Source of the DNA: Sediminibacillus halophilus
GTDB lineage: Bacteria; Bacillota; Bacilli; Bacillales; Amphibacillaceae
Reading direction: 5' to 3'
Assembly (NCBI RefSeq): GCF_900103695.1
Contig: NZ_FNHF01000002.1
Span: forward strand, 62,001 to 126,000
Length of the DNA stretch: 64,000 nucleotides
Shown here: positions 17,012-25,777 of the stretch, one piece after another
Numbering within the stretch: the stretch's first letter is position 1
How the letters are laid out: each line of letters begins with the position of its first letter
The notes under the pieces: generated by a model
Database searches by the model: none
Seen by the model: the letters and a program-made list of their open reading frames with translations, nothing else
What the model was told of the DNA's origin: nothing
Position numbers and translations under genes: made by a program

Positions 17012-18574
17012 TTACCTGTTTGAACTGCTTGTTCGATTGTTTTGGTTGTGAATAAAGATTGCTGCAACTAAAACAAGTACAAGGGTAAGCAATAACGCGA
17101 TCCATATCTGACCAGTGACACCAAGAACCAGATAGCCGATTACCGAAGCTATGGCCGCAATAACTGCATAGGGCAACTGGGTCAGGACGTGATCAATATG
17201 GTTGGAGCCAGCACCAGTTGAAGAAAGAATCGATGTGTCGGAAATCGGTGAACAGTGGTCACCGAACACAGACCCGGCCAAAACTGCGGCCATTGCCGGA
17301 AGAACGAGTTCGACATCGGTCAATGCTGCAATTTCTGCAGCTATCGGGAGCATGATGCCAAACGTTCCCCACGATGTCCCAGTAGCCAAAGCCATGAAAC
17401 CAGCAACAATAAAAATCAAAAACGGCAGGAAAGCTGGATTCAAGGATGCTTGCTGAACGAGGTTCGCCAAGTATTCACCAGTCGCCAGACTATCAATAAT
17501 CGAGCCGATCATCCAAGCCAAAACTAAAATATAGATGGCTGGAAGCATCGCTTTGATACCCTCCCAGCAAACAATCCCCATACTGGTCTTCGGAGAGTGC
17601 TGCATGCTGTATAGTATTGCTGCACCTACAGCTGCTATCACACCTCCCCAAAACAGAGAAAGGTTAACATCTGTATTAGCGAAAACGTCCAACACATCAG
17701 CTTGTCCCTCCGTGTTATTTACTCCGGTTCCGACCATGAATACAACCGTACCGACAACGAGTAAAAGAATCGGTACGATAAGATGGTGAATTTTTCCTCT
17801 TTCATTATCTACAAAACTTTTCTCCAAGTCGCCGGCTATCTCTCCTCGATCCGGATCCGTCAGTTGTCCGGTTTCCATCGCCCGGTTTTCATGGGTCTTC
17901 ATCAATCCGATATCTACCTTAAACAATGCCGTCAAGAACACAAGCAAAAGGGCTGCAAAGGCGTACATATTCAATGGGATCATTGCGACAAATGCTTGCA
18001 GAGGGCCATACTGAGTAATTTCATTGGCTGCCAATATACTGCCTAATGTACCGATAATATAAGCTCCCCAACTTGAAATCGGCGAAATTACCGTTATCGG
18101 AGCAGAAGTAGAGTCGATAAAATAAGCAAGCTTTGCACGGGAAATCCGATGACGATCTGTCAATGGACGGGCGATTTGACCAACGGCCAGACTGTTGAAG
18201 TAATCATCGATGAAAATGATTACCCCAAGTACAGCAGGCATCAACTGAGCACCTTTTCTTGTTTTTATTTTCCGGATTGCCCATTCACCGAAGGCTCTGC
18301 TTCCACCTGAAGCGGTCAAAAAGGCTGTGACTATTCCTAACAATAGCAAGAATATTAATAAATATAAATTCCCGGTATTTATTGCCCCATCCGCATAAAA
18401 AATGGTTCGGAAAACAAGCCATATCTCTCCAGCGGCTTGCGGCAAAGAAAAATCATGAAGCATGAAAGCTCCGATTAACACACCTGCCCCTAATGAAAGC
18501 AGTACTTTTCTTGTAGCTAATACAAGCACCAGCATCAGCAGGGCAGGAATTAATGAATAAATTGTTCCTTCCAT
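17012..18574 (-). CDS. NhaC-family Na+/H+ antiporter-like transporter under lysine riboswitch control
   Basis: The protein has 520 residues and many membrane spans. Hallmarks of the NhaC family are present: FIDDYFNSLAVGQIARP near residue 120, STSAPITVISPISSWGAY and FGDHCSPISDTS. Members exchange Na+ for H+ or organic substrates. The full lysine riboswitch upstream argues for lysine transport, as predicted for the NhaC-type LysW group; that is inference from regulation. GGAGG precedes the ATG. The gene ends at its own terminator. Confidence 0.88.
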   Translation of the reverse strand: MEGTIYSLIPALLMLVLVLATRKVLLSLGAGVLIGAFMLHDFSLPQAAGEIWLVFRTIFYADGAINTGNLYLLIFLLLLGIVTAFLTASGGSRAFGEWAIRKIKTRKGAQLMPAVLGVIIFIDDYFNSLAVGQIARPLTDRHRISRAKLAYFIDSTSAPITVISPISSWGAYIIGTLGSILAANEITQYGPLQAFVAMIPLNMYAFAALLLVFLTALFKVDIGLMKTHENRAMETGQLTDPDRGEIAGDLEKSFVDNERGKIHHLIVPILLLVVGTVVFMVGTGVNNTEGQADVLDVFANTDVNLSLFWGGVIAAVGAAILYSMQHSPKTSMGIVCWEGIKAMLPAIYILVLAWMIGSIIDSLATGEYLANLVQQASLNPAFLPFLIFIVAGFMALATGTSWGTFGIMLPIAAEIAALTDVELVLPAMAAVLAGSVFGDHCSPISDTSILSSTGAGSNHIDHVLTQLPYAVIAAIASVIGYLVLGVTGQIWIALLLTLVLVLVAAIFIHNQNNRTSSSNR

Positions 18575-18781
18575 GTTGTACCTCCATTGCTTTTTGGTGA
18601 TGGAAATGAATGGATCGACATGCTGAAGAAAAAATGAGGAAAACCTGTCTGGTCATATGCACGGTAAGCAAAGGCTTCTGGAAATTGGGGTGCCTAAAAG
18701 GAATTTACCTGATCCCGATCCCCTTCCCTTCACCTTTCGATTATGATTACTTTGCAAACAAGGAAATGTGTCTTTAAACAG
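18575..18781 (-). other. Leader between riboswitch terminator and NhaC-family gene
   Basis: About 207 bases with no gene. This is the distal 5' untranslated region read only when the riboswitch terminator is bypassed. I see no second regulatory element in it. Confidence 0.5.
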
Positions 18782-18818
18782 AAAAAAGCAGTGATAGAAA
18801 ATAACCTATCACTGCTTT
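18782..18818 (-). terminator. Riboswitch expression-platform terminator
   Basis: A perfect 13-bp stem (18785-18797 with 18806-18818) has an 8-base loop and is followed on the minus strand by six T. It sits 28 bases after the aptamer, where a lysine-responsive terminator is expected. Confidence 0.85.
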
Positions 18819-18845
18819 GTAAGCAACTCTGTTATCCTCCATTTC

Positions 18846-19026
18846 GATCAGTAGCCCTTCATGCTATTCTTTCCAGACATGACAGTATTATCCCTATTCG
18901 ACATAATACCAGTAATAAGGGGCTGACACTCCCTTAATACTTCGGCAAACAGGCCTTTCACCAATCTTCCCAGTTATCATCCTCCAAAAGGATACTGATC
19001 CTGTCTGCACCTCTACCTCACCGATC
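18846..19026 (-). ncRNA. Lysine riboswitch (L-box)
   Basis: Conserved L-box blocks occur in order on the minus strand: GAGGTAGAGGTGC, GGATGATAACTGGG, GAAAGG, TTGCCGAAGTA, and a closing CTACTGATC. The P1 helix closes with 7 pairs, 19020-19026 with 18846-18852, one of them G-U. Length is 181 bases, as usual for this class. It lies upstream of the NhaC-family gene and ahead of a terminator, so lysine binding should stop transcription. Confidence 0.9.
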
Positions 19027-19057
19027 TGATAAGGTCTCGCTATTCAATTCCTCGTAT

Positions 19058-19086
19058 ATTGTACCAGCGGCAGACTTCTATTGCAA
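19058..19086 (-). promoter_or_regulatory. Sigma-A promoter of the lysine riboswitch transcript
   Basis: TTGCAA (19081-19086) and TACAAT (19058-19063) on the minus strand are 17 bases apart. The -35 overlaps the end of yunB. The start would fall about 25 bases before the aptamer. Confidence 0.7.
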
Positions 19087-19863
19087 GGGTTCCATCGGAA
19101 TCGAGAGTTGCGGCGATTCACCGCCACCGTTTCCATTGTAATAATATGGTACATCAAAGCTGACTACCCGATCATCGATCTTTATCTTTGAAGTAATTTG
19201 TGTTGTTTTGGTTTGAAATGGAACAACCACTCGCAGACTTACTTCCATTTCTACGTACAAAGCGAAGTACACATTGTTGATACCTAGTTCTTCCCGCTCC
19301 ATGACTGGTTCTGATTGGACATCACCAATCACTTCTATATTGACAGGAATATCAGGTCCCAGGTTTGCCAATAAAGGGATTCCTAATGCCTGGCCGACTG
19401 GGATTTGTATCAAGGTCGGTTCCTCTTTGACCGACTCGATTGAAGGCTTTTCGTCCGGTTCCAGTTCCACATCAAGCGTACTTCCCGGATCGGGAACCTG
19501 TCCTTTTTCCAAAAGTTTTAAAAAATTTTGCACACGATTGGTCGTATTCCGTACCACTCGATTGGTAACAACGGAATTCCAGCCTACCGATACTGCATTT
19601 CCTTCATTATCGACCTTTTCCTGAATCAATTCGTCGTATTCCAAATCATCGGCGATTTTTTTACTGACTGCTTCGTTAATCGCCATTCTTGCATATTGCC
19701 GGGCCCTTGTTTCCGCTATATCCATCAGTGTAGGCTCAAGTCCGCGGTTGATGATCAAAATACTGACAAAGGAGGATATCGTAAAAAAAACGATTGTTAC
19801 CACCAATACATGACGAAACGGAGGCGGTGTCATATGGTTCTTGAAGTTCCTATTTTTTTTCAA
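19078..19863 (-). CDS. yunB: Sporulation protein YunB
   Basis: One N-terminal membrane span (HVLVVTIVFFTISSFVSILII) is followed by an outer domain containing DIAETRARQYARMAINEAV and GNAVSVGWNSVVTNRV. These match YunB, a sporulation protein of the mother cell. The exact role is unknown. The start is a TTG. B. subtilis has yunB next to lytH and yunC, but here two transporter genes and an HD-GYP gene are interleaved. Confidence 0.85.
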   Translation of the reverse strand: MKKNRNFKNHMTPPPFRHVLVVTIVFFTISSFVSILIINRGLEPTLMDIAETRARQYARMAINEAVSKKIADDLEYDELIQEKVDNEGNAVSVGWNSVVTNRVVRNTTNRVQNFLKLLEKGQVPDPGSTLDVELEPDEKPSIESVKEEPTLIQIPVGQALGIPLLANLGPDIPVNIEVIGDVQSEPVMEREELGINNVYFALYVEMEVSLRVVVPFQTKTTQITSKIKIDDRVVSFDVPYYYNGNGGGESPQLSIPMEPLQ

Positions 19864-19923
19864 TAAAAATACCCCCTCAAAAAAACATATGCTTTTAAGC
19901 AGGAGGTTAGAATTTTTCCCGTA

Positions 19924-21024
19924 TTAACTTTTTGCCAAGTCTGTCGCAAAACAGGAGGTGACCATCAAATTCAGATGTTCGGCAAGATCTATTTCGTAAG
20001 GAACCGATACAGCGTTACCATCTTCCTCTAGGATACGAATCACCGGGCGTTCACATAGCTGCTGATTTTGTTTTGCCACGATACCGGCTCTTCCATCGCT
20101 GAGTTCGACCATCAATCCAGTTGGATAAACTGCGATGGTTCGACGGAAGGCCTCTACCAGCTCACGATCGAACAAATCTCCAACACCAGCATATAACACT
20201 TCCAGTCCTTCATGCGGAAGCAATGCATCACGGTATACTCTATTGCTGGTAACAGCATCGAATACGTCCGCTATACCGATTAATTTAGCGTGTGGATGGA
20301 TGTCTTTCTCCGTAAGACCGCGGGGGTACCCAGATCCATTCAATCGTTCGTGATGTTGAAAAGCGCAGTGTGCTGCAAGCAAAGGGATGTTGTGATTATT
20401 TCGTAAGAATTCGAACCCTATATCCGTGTGCCCCTTAATGATTTCAAATTCCATGTCAGAAAGGCTACCTTGCTTTTGCAGAATTTCCTGTGGGATAAAC
20501 ATCTTGCCCACATCATGCAGCATTGCCCCCAGTCCGATTTCTTCCATTTTCGAACGCGGCAGGCCGAGCTCCGTTGCCAAAGCCAACGAATATATTGTCA
20601 CATTGAGTGAATGGGAAAACACATAATTATCGGTCAAGAAAACATCTGACAAAATGGAAACCACTTGGTCCGCCTGTTGGAGCTCATCCATAAGATTTCC
20701 AACCATATCAGCCATTTGTTTACTCGTTTTCTCGAATACAAACGAACTGTTTCCGATGTCCTGACTTTGAAACTCTGAGAAAGAATGCTTAATCGTTTGA
20801 TAAGCTTCCATCCGCAATTTTTCCGGAATCGGAGTCGTAATGTTGATATCGTCCGTTAAGGAATCTTTAATATTTACATAGGTTATGTTATATTTTTGCA
20901 GTCTTTTCAACATGCGTTGTGTCAGACTTACATCTTCTTGAATCAATATCTGTCCGTTTTCGTTATATATTGCTTTGGCAAGCTTCGTTCCGGGTTCAAT
21001 TGATTTGGTTGCTGCAATTCTCAT
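19924..21024 (-). CDS. HD-GYP domain phosphohydrolase
   Basis: An N-terminal domain of about 120 residues is followed by an HD-GYP domain: MLHDVGKM (the HD pair), HHERLNGSGYP (the GYP motif) and ADVFDAVTSNRVYR. HD-GYP enzymes usually degrade cyclic di-GMP; that substrate is known for the family, not shown here. Metal-binding residues look complete. TAGGAGATAG precedes the ATG. It is an insertion relative to the B. subtilis yun order. Confidence 0.88.
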   Translation of the reverse strand: MRIAATKSIEPGTKLAKAIYNENGQILIQEDVSLTQRMLKRLQKYNITYVNIKDSLTDDINITTPIPEKLRMEAYQTIKHSFSEFQSQDIGNSSFVFEKTSKQMADMVGNLMDELQQADQVVSILSDVFLTDNYVFSHSLNVTIYSLALATELGLPRSKMEEIGLGAMLHDVGKMFIPQEILQKQGSLSDMEFEIIKGHTDIGFEFLRNNHNIPLLAAHCAFQHHERLNGSGYPRGLTEKDIHPHAKLIGIADVFDAVTSNRVYRDALLPHEGLEVLYAGVGDLFDRELVEAFRRTIAVYPTGLMVELSDGRAGIVAKQNQQLCERPVIRILEEDGNAVSVPYEIDLAEHLNLMVTSCFATDLAKS

Positions 21025-21083
21025 ATCTATCTCCTAACCGCACCATTTTGAATGAAACAGCTGACTCCTTGTATAGACAACAA

Positions 21084-21116
21084 GAAAATCCTCTATTTAG
21101 AGTATAGAGGATTTAT
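21084..21116 (-). terminator. Intrinsic terminator after yunC
   Basis: A 10-bp stem AAATCCTCTA / TAGAGGATTT (21086-21095 with 21105-21114) is followed by TTTTC on the minus strand. Confidence 0.65.
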
Positions 21117-21158
21117 AGGAGAAATCAAACTAAATTTGTAGGAAATTGTCTAATTTTT

Positions 21159-21473
21159 TCAGTCGGCCGGTTCGGCAATTTTCAGTAAAGCTTCCTTCCC
21201 GGTCATCCCTACCTGCCAGCCTTTTTCCCTGGATGCATTCGTCACCTTCTCCAATGGAGCGTCAAGCAATTGTTCAATGGTCTTGACTCCCACTGCCCGG
21301 GCAGCTACCACTTTTCGGTCTGCCAACTTTTCACTTAGCAAATCGACGTCCAGAGCGCCGCACATAATATATCCGGTATCATTCGAAACAATCAATAGAT
21401 TCGTTTTCGGCAATTCCACACGAATCGCCGTAAAAGGAACTTCTTCAATAAAAACAGGCTTAATAGAAATCAT
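21159..21473 (-). CDS. yunC: YunC family protein (DUF1805)
   Basis: This 104-residue protein has IVSNDTGYIMCGALDV and ARAVGVKTIEQLLDAPL, the core of the YunC/DUF1805 family, whose function is unknown. The ATG at 21473 is chosen over that at 21497 because the protein then starts where B. subtilis YunC does. It is the last gene of the yunE-yunD-yunC group. Confidence 0.85.
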   Translation of the reverse strand: MISIKPVFIEEVPFTAIRVELPKTNLLIVSNDTGYIMCGALDVDLLSEKLADRKVVAARAVGVKTIEQLLDAPLEKVTNASREKGWQVGMTGKEALLKIAEPAD

Positions 21474-21524
21474 AAAATGCCACACTCCCTTCACCATACT
21501 ATATGGATTTCGGGAGGATACGTG

Positions 21525-22925
21525 TCACTTGGAAGCCACTTTTTTCCTTAATGTATCGGCCAGTAAGTCACGTAAAAATTCCGGCATGAAAAACTGCTTG
21601 TTCTCCGCTCTTGCAATTTCAGGTAGCAATCGTCCAAATGTAAACGTATCAGCGGTTGCCACTTTATAATGTTTATCCATATCCAGAGGACTGCCGTTCA
21701 CCTCTACATAATCGACATGTTCTTGACCATCTGCTAGCTTACTGGTCGTCACAGAGGCACCTGCAAAGACCATTCGCCCGATTATTTCGCCACGAAAACC
21801 GAAACCTTTCAATTTCAATTCCGTAAATTGCTTGGTAAAAGAAGCACGGATGACCTCGAGCAATTCATCTCCCTGCAGTGTGACGAGACACGGATTGATT
21901 GGATGCGGGCAAATCCGGTGAATATCGCCGTATGTCACATCCCCTTTTTCAAATCTATCCAATAGCAGTCCGGCATTCAGCATAGCACAGTCTGCTCCTG
22001 TCCATTCCTTCAATGTTTCAACAAGCTGTTTCATAATAAATGTTTCTTTGAACCAGCCGAATTCCAATGGTTTTTCCAGCGTCGTCACTGTTTCCCCTAG
22101 TAAATCATTCGCCCGATTCTGATAAGCAATCAGTTTTTGCTCCGTCTTCTCGTCTTTTGGGAGTTTTTCGGTACTGCTTGCATAGGCTTCTTTTCGAATC
22201 AGTTTCCGCTGTTCCTGGTCCCATGTCAAAATCACTTCCCCTACAAACTTTCCATGTTTCCCTGCTGCAGTAAGAAGTGTTTTGTCTATATACTCGCCAT
22301 CACGAAAAAGATGATGAGTATGTCCTCCGATAATGACATCAATCTGCGGGTAACGCCTAGCTATTTCCTCGTCATCAGTAATACCAAGATGGGAAAGGAA
22401 CACAATAATGTCTGCCTGTTCAGCCAATTCCGGAAGATATTTCTCCATAATCGAGAAAGGGTTGGCGACACTCCAGCCGAGCAAATTATAGAAATCATTA
22501 AAGGGAGCCGTCAGTCCGATGAAACCGATCCGGACACCGTTTTCCGTGGTAGCATAGGAAACAGGCTTCAACCAATCTGGCTGTACTCCGTCTAAGCTGT
22601 TCAGATTCGCACACAATAATTCAAAGTCTGCTTGATCATATAGATGAAATAAATCATCATGATCAAGCGTGATACCCTCGTTATTTCCCAAAGTGGCAAA
22701 ATGATAACCTGCATCGTTTAATAGCTGCACATTGGCTTTTCCCTTCATTGCTTCTGCAATGGGATGGGAGCGATCGACATGATCGCCAATATCAATCAGC
22801 CAGTATGACTGGCCATTACGTTCTCTCACTTCTTTTTCTTCATTGAAATGGCCAATGATTTGTGGCAAGTTCTCAAAGTGACTGTGTAAGTCGTTTGTAT
22901 AATAAAGGAAAATTTTCTCTTCCAT
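21525..22925 (-). CDS. yunD: YunD, 5'-nucleotidase/UshA-type metallophosphatase
   Basis: The N-terminal metallophosphoesterase domain carries YTNDLHSHFE, DIGDHVD, TLGNNEG and IGGHTHH. The C-terminal half is the 5'-nucleotidase substrate domain with MLNAGLLL and YGDIHRICP. There is no signal peptide, so it acts in the cytoplasm. AGGAG lies 8 bases before the ATG at 22925; the longer frame to 23000 overlaps yunE and is not supported. Length is 466. Confidence 0.88.
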   Translation of the reverse strand: MEEKIFLYYTNDLHSHFENLPQIIGHFNEEKEVRERNGQSYWLIDIGDHVDRSHPIAEAMKGKANVQLLNDAGYHFATLGNNEGITLDHDDLFHLYDQADFELLCANLNSLDGVQPDWLKPVSYATTENGVRIGFIGLTAPFNDFYNLLGWSVANPFSIMEKYLPELAEQADIIVFLSHLGITDDEEIARRYPQIDVIIGGHTHHLFRDGEYIDKTLLTAAGKHGKFVGEVILTWDQEQRKLIRKEAYASSTEKLPKDEKTEQKLIAYQNRANDLLGETVTTLEKPLEFGWFKETFIMKQLVETLKEWTGADCAMLNAGLLLDRFEKGDVTYGDIHRICPHPINPCLVTLQGDELLEVIRASFTKQFTELKLKGFGFRGEIIGRMVFAGASVTTSKLADGQEHVDYVEVNGSPLDMDKHYKVATADTFTFGRLLPEIARAENKQFFMPEFLRDLLADTLRKKVASK

Positions 22926-22936
22926 CTTAAAATCTC

Positions 22937-23761
22937 CTATCCAATACCTTGTAAAATTAATCGAAAACCGATTACCACCAGCAATATTCTCAGTATCCAT
23001 TCCACCGTTTTTCCTTTAAGCAATTGATTGACCTTCGCACCGATTGTACCACCAATCCAGGCTCCTGGTATAAACAACCACACATACTGCCAAGGCACAT
23101 GTCCGAGGACAATGTGAGTCGACGAACTAATTAAGCTTAAGAATAATATCATGAACATCGAAGTCGCAGTTGCTATATGCGGCGGGAAACCGAATAAAAG
23201 AATCATTGCCGGCACGATCAAAGAGCCGCCTCCAATGCCAAACATCCCTGATAAAACACCGACAGCGAAAGCTATAGACACCGCAGCAGCCAGGGAATAC
23301 GTATAAGAAAACCTTTCCCCATCGATAATAACCGTTCTGTCGACGCCTTTGCTGTGTACCGGCTGACTTTTCAAGATAGGTTCTTTCTTTTTAATAAAAA
23401 ACATAGCCGATAACAGTAGCATCAGTAGTCCTAAGTATAACGAAAAGGCATCTTCCGAGATAAACTGACTAAGCCATGAGCCAAGTATACCGCCAGGAAT
23501 TGCTCCGGATAAGAAAATCCTTCCACTGCGATAATCGACTCTCCCCTTCTTCATATATGCTATGCTGGATGACAATCCGGTAAAAACCATTACAAGCAAC
23601 GAAATACCGACAATATTTTGCGGCGCCGCCCAGCTGAAACTATCTAAAAGGTGACTGAGCAGCAAAAGGCTTGGAACAAGAATGATTCCTCCTCCCAAAC
23701 CAGCAATACTCCCGACAAACGCTGTTAAAAAACCGATTAAAACACTTAAAACGTAAACCAC
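22937..23761 (-). CDS. yunE: TauE/SafE-family permease YunE
   Basis: This is a membrane protein with about 8 spans in two similar halves, each with a glycine-rich signature: GSIAGLGGGIILVPSLLLL near the N-terminus and GMFGIGGGSLIVPAMILL in the second half. TauE/SafE proteins export sulfite or organosulfonates; the substrate here is unknown. The GTG start follows AAGGGAA. It is the last recognisable host gene before the prophage. Confidence 0.85.
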   Translation of the reverse strand: MVYVLSVLIGFLTAFVGSIAGLGGGIILVPSLLLLSHLLDSFSWAAPQNIVGISLLVMVFTGLSSSIAYMKKGRVDYRSGRIFLSGAIPGGILGSWLSQFISEDAFSLYLGLLMLLLSAMFFIKKKEPILKSQPVHSKGVDRTVIIDGERFSYTYSLAAAVSIAFAVGVLSGMFGIGGGSLIVPAMILLFGFPPHIATATSMFMILFLSLISSSTHIVLGHVPWQYVWLFIPGAWIGGTIGAKVNQLLKGKTVEWILRILLVVIGFRLILQGIG

Positions 23762-24205
23762 AGTCTGATTCCCTTCTATCTGTTAAAGTTATGTATGATA
23801 ATACGGCTAAAAATTGGCTCACTGCAGGAGCTTATCCTAATTCAGCAAGCTATACCCTTATGTTTACCCAATGTGGGCCGCCTATAAAAGAGGAAATAGT
23901 CATAGAAAGACATTAGAAGAAAATAGAACAGCGTTAGTACCATAACAAGTCATTTTCAATTGGGCTTTTCTATGAAAAAAGGACCCTTTCCAAGGGCCCT
24001 TTTATTATTACATTAAATTATTCAATTATCCAATAGAACCTTCCATTTCGAACTTGATAAATGACTGTTTTCAAACTCTATCTATTCATGTATAAAACAG
24101 CTAAATATCAACTTTTCAATAAAACAACCTTTCATATCTTTTTTTATTATTTCAAACTACGTCGGCACAAAATCGGCACGCTATTTTTAACTTCAGTTCA
24201 ATTAT
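23762..24205. other. Host-prophage junction region
   Basis: About 440 bases without a credible gene. The left part still looks chromosomal. From about 24,000 the base composition falls and short AT-rich cargo genes begin. The segment 24155-24190 contains two CGGCAC copies 5 bases apart, and one frame reads VGTKSARYF then a stop. That resembles the C-terminal tail of tyrosine integrases and could be the remnant left at attL. This is weak evidence without the other end. Confidence 0.35.
23974..24004 (-). terminator. Terminator-like stem-loop at the junction
   Basis: AAAAGG.CCCTT pairs with AAGGG.CCTTTT with one mismatch and a tight loop. T-runs follow on the minus strand. Confidence 0.6.
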
Positions 24206-24631
24206 TCAATCTTTATCCAATTGAACCGCTTGAATAAATACACTGTTATCTTGTATTCCGTCAAATAGTCCATATGCCGTCAGCTTATTCCCTTTTTCAA
24301 CTTTATCTCCTGAGCTATTCATTATTGTGTATGACCCTTCTTCATTTTCTAATATGAAGAGAAAAGAATCTTTATCTTCAATAATTTCAGTTACTTCTCC
24401 ACTAACTGAAACTTTGGCGTCCTTTTCTATTTTAGTAAAATCATCTTTTGTGTATTGACCCGCTTCACTCCCAGTAGGTATCATTGTGTACCCTAACATG
24501 AATATTAATATTGAAGCTACTAAAGAAACTAGTGGGATTGTTTTCTTCTTTTTATTAATGAAAAAAATAACGGTAAAAGCTAAAGAAACTAAAAATCCTG
24601 CCAAACCTAGTAATAAAATTTGAATATACAT
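24206..24631 (-). CDS. Membrane-anchored OB-fold-like protein, accessory
   Basis: Two N-terminal spans (IQILLLGLAGFLVSL and IPLVSLVASILIFMLG) precede a soluble domain of about 80 residues. Its strands KVSVSGEVTEIIEDKDSF and GNKLTAYGLFDG resemble a tRNA_anti-like OB fold. The start at 24631 is fixed by GAGGAGG. I do not recognise a specific family. It may be prophage cargo or host; the position outside the lysis genes favours cargo. Confidence 0.6.
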   Translation of the reverse strand: MYIQILLLGLAGFLVSLAFTVIFFINKKKKTIPLVSLVASILIFMLGYTMIPTGSEAGQYTKDDFTKIEKDAKVSVSGEVTEIIEDKDSFLFILENEEGSYTIMNSSGDKVEKGNKLTAYGLFDGIQDNSVFIQAVQLDKD

Positions 24632-24813
24632 ATAATCCTCCTCAATTGTTCCTTCTACAAATTTTACCATATCATTAACTTACTTTATATGTGTTTTTAA
24701 GTCATCTTTCGGCAAGTTATGTTTCTTAACTATTTTCATATGGTTTTAATTGGAAAGTTAAGATATGCTTATTACATTGACAAAAACGTTTATATTATAA
24801 AGGAGGAAAAACA

Positions 24814-25437
24814 TTGAGACCTACACTATTATCAATATCAGTTCTATTTATATTAATACTTATTGCTTGTTCACAAAGCAACACTAAAGAGAACTCTCAG
24901 GAAGTCACTTTTTCAAATGATCAGAACTCACCGATGTTTGACGCGGATAGTCAATATAAAGAAGAGAATGTTAAGGTCTTAACAGAAGACATGCTAGAAG
25001 AATGGCATATAGAAGCTTTAAACTTATTAAGAGATTACCAGTACACAGATGCATTAATACTGTTGAACAAACACGACGATGAAATTTCTAATGACATTGA
25101 ACTGATAACTAGATCAAAACAGGAAGTGGAAAGTGAGAATCCTGTTGTTGAGGTAATAAAAAGTCACTTAAGTAAGATAAAATATAGTTATGATATTACT
25201 ACAGTTAACTACTTTTTAAACAACATAAATAATAAATTGAACAAAATAACTTCTAGCAATGCAGGGGTAATAGTTGGTATGACTAAAGAACAAGTATTGA
25301 AGTCAAATTGGGGCGAACCAAGCAATAAAAATGTAACTAAATCCACTTTAGGCACCAGCGAGCAATGGGTTTACGGTAATGGCAATTATCTATATTTTAC
25401 TGACGATATTCTTACAGCTATATCTACCAGTGATTAA
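24814..25437 (+). CDS. Lipoprotein with C-terminal SmpA/OmlA-like domain
   Basis: A signal peptide ends in the lipobox LILIAC, predicting a lipid-anchored surface protein. The C-terminal 55 residues carry GMTKEQVLKSNWGEPS and QWVYGNGNYLYF, the pattern of small SmpA/BLIP-like domains. These are common in Bacillaceae lipoproteins, often on mobile DNA. The TTG start is preceded by AAAGGAGG. It is rightward, against the phage late genes, as expected for genes expressed in the lysogen. Confidence 0.7.
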   Translation: MRPTLLSISVLFILILIACSQSNTKENSQEVTFSNDQNSPMFDADSQYKEENVKVLTEDMLEEWHIEALNLLRDYQYTDALILLNKHDDEISNDIELITRSKQEVESENPVVEVIKSHLSKIKYSYDITTVNYFLNNINNKLNKITSSNAGVIVGMTKEQVLKSNWGEPSNKNVTKSTLGTSEQWVYGNGNYLYFTDDILTAISTSD

Positions 25438-25471
25438 TTGCCCTACATACAGTAGAGGAGGAAGACAGCCA

Positions 25472-25657
25472 ATGAAAATCACATTGGAAAGTGACGTGAT
25501 ATTGATACCTTACCAGGAAGGAAGAATTAGAATAGATATAATCGGGGGTCCAGGGGATTATTTTATAACTGCAGAATTGAATGATCAGACTGTAATCCAA
25601 GAGGGAAAGTATAAACTTCCTTGTATTAATAAAGCAATAAGATGTCTTCTAAAATAG
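25472..25657 (+). CDS. Small hypothetical protein
   Basis: This 61-residue protein contains VILIPYQEGRIRIDIIGGPGD. I do not recognise it. The ATG is preceded by GAGGAGG with a somewhat long spacing. It overlaps no other gene and probably shares a transcript with the lipoprotein. Confidence 0.5.
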   Translation: MKITLESDVILIPYQEGRIRIDIIGGPGDYFITAELNDQTVIQEGKYKLPCINKAIRCLLK

Positions 25658-25777
25658 AAATCTTAATGAATGATAAGATAAAAAGAAAACTGTTTATTAA
25701 ACTATTGTAATTACAATTTAAAATCATATAATGATTAAAAAGAAGTATGTATATAAAGTGATAGAAAGTGATGTGTT

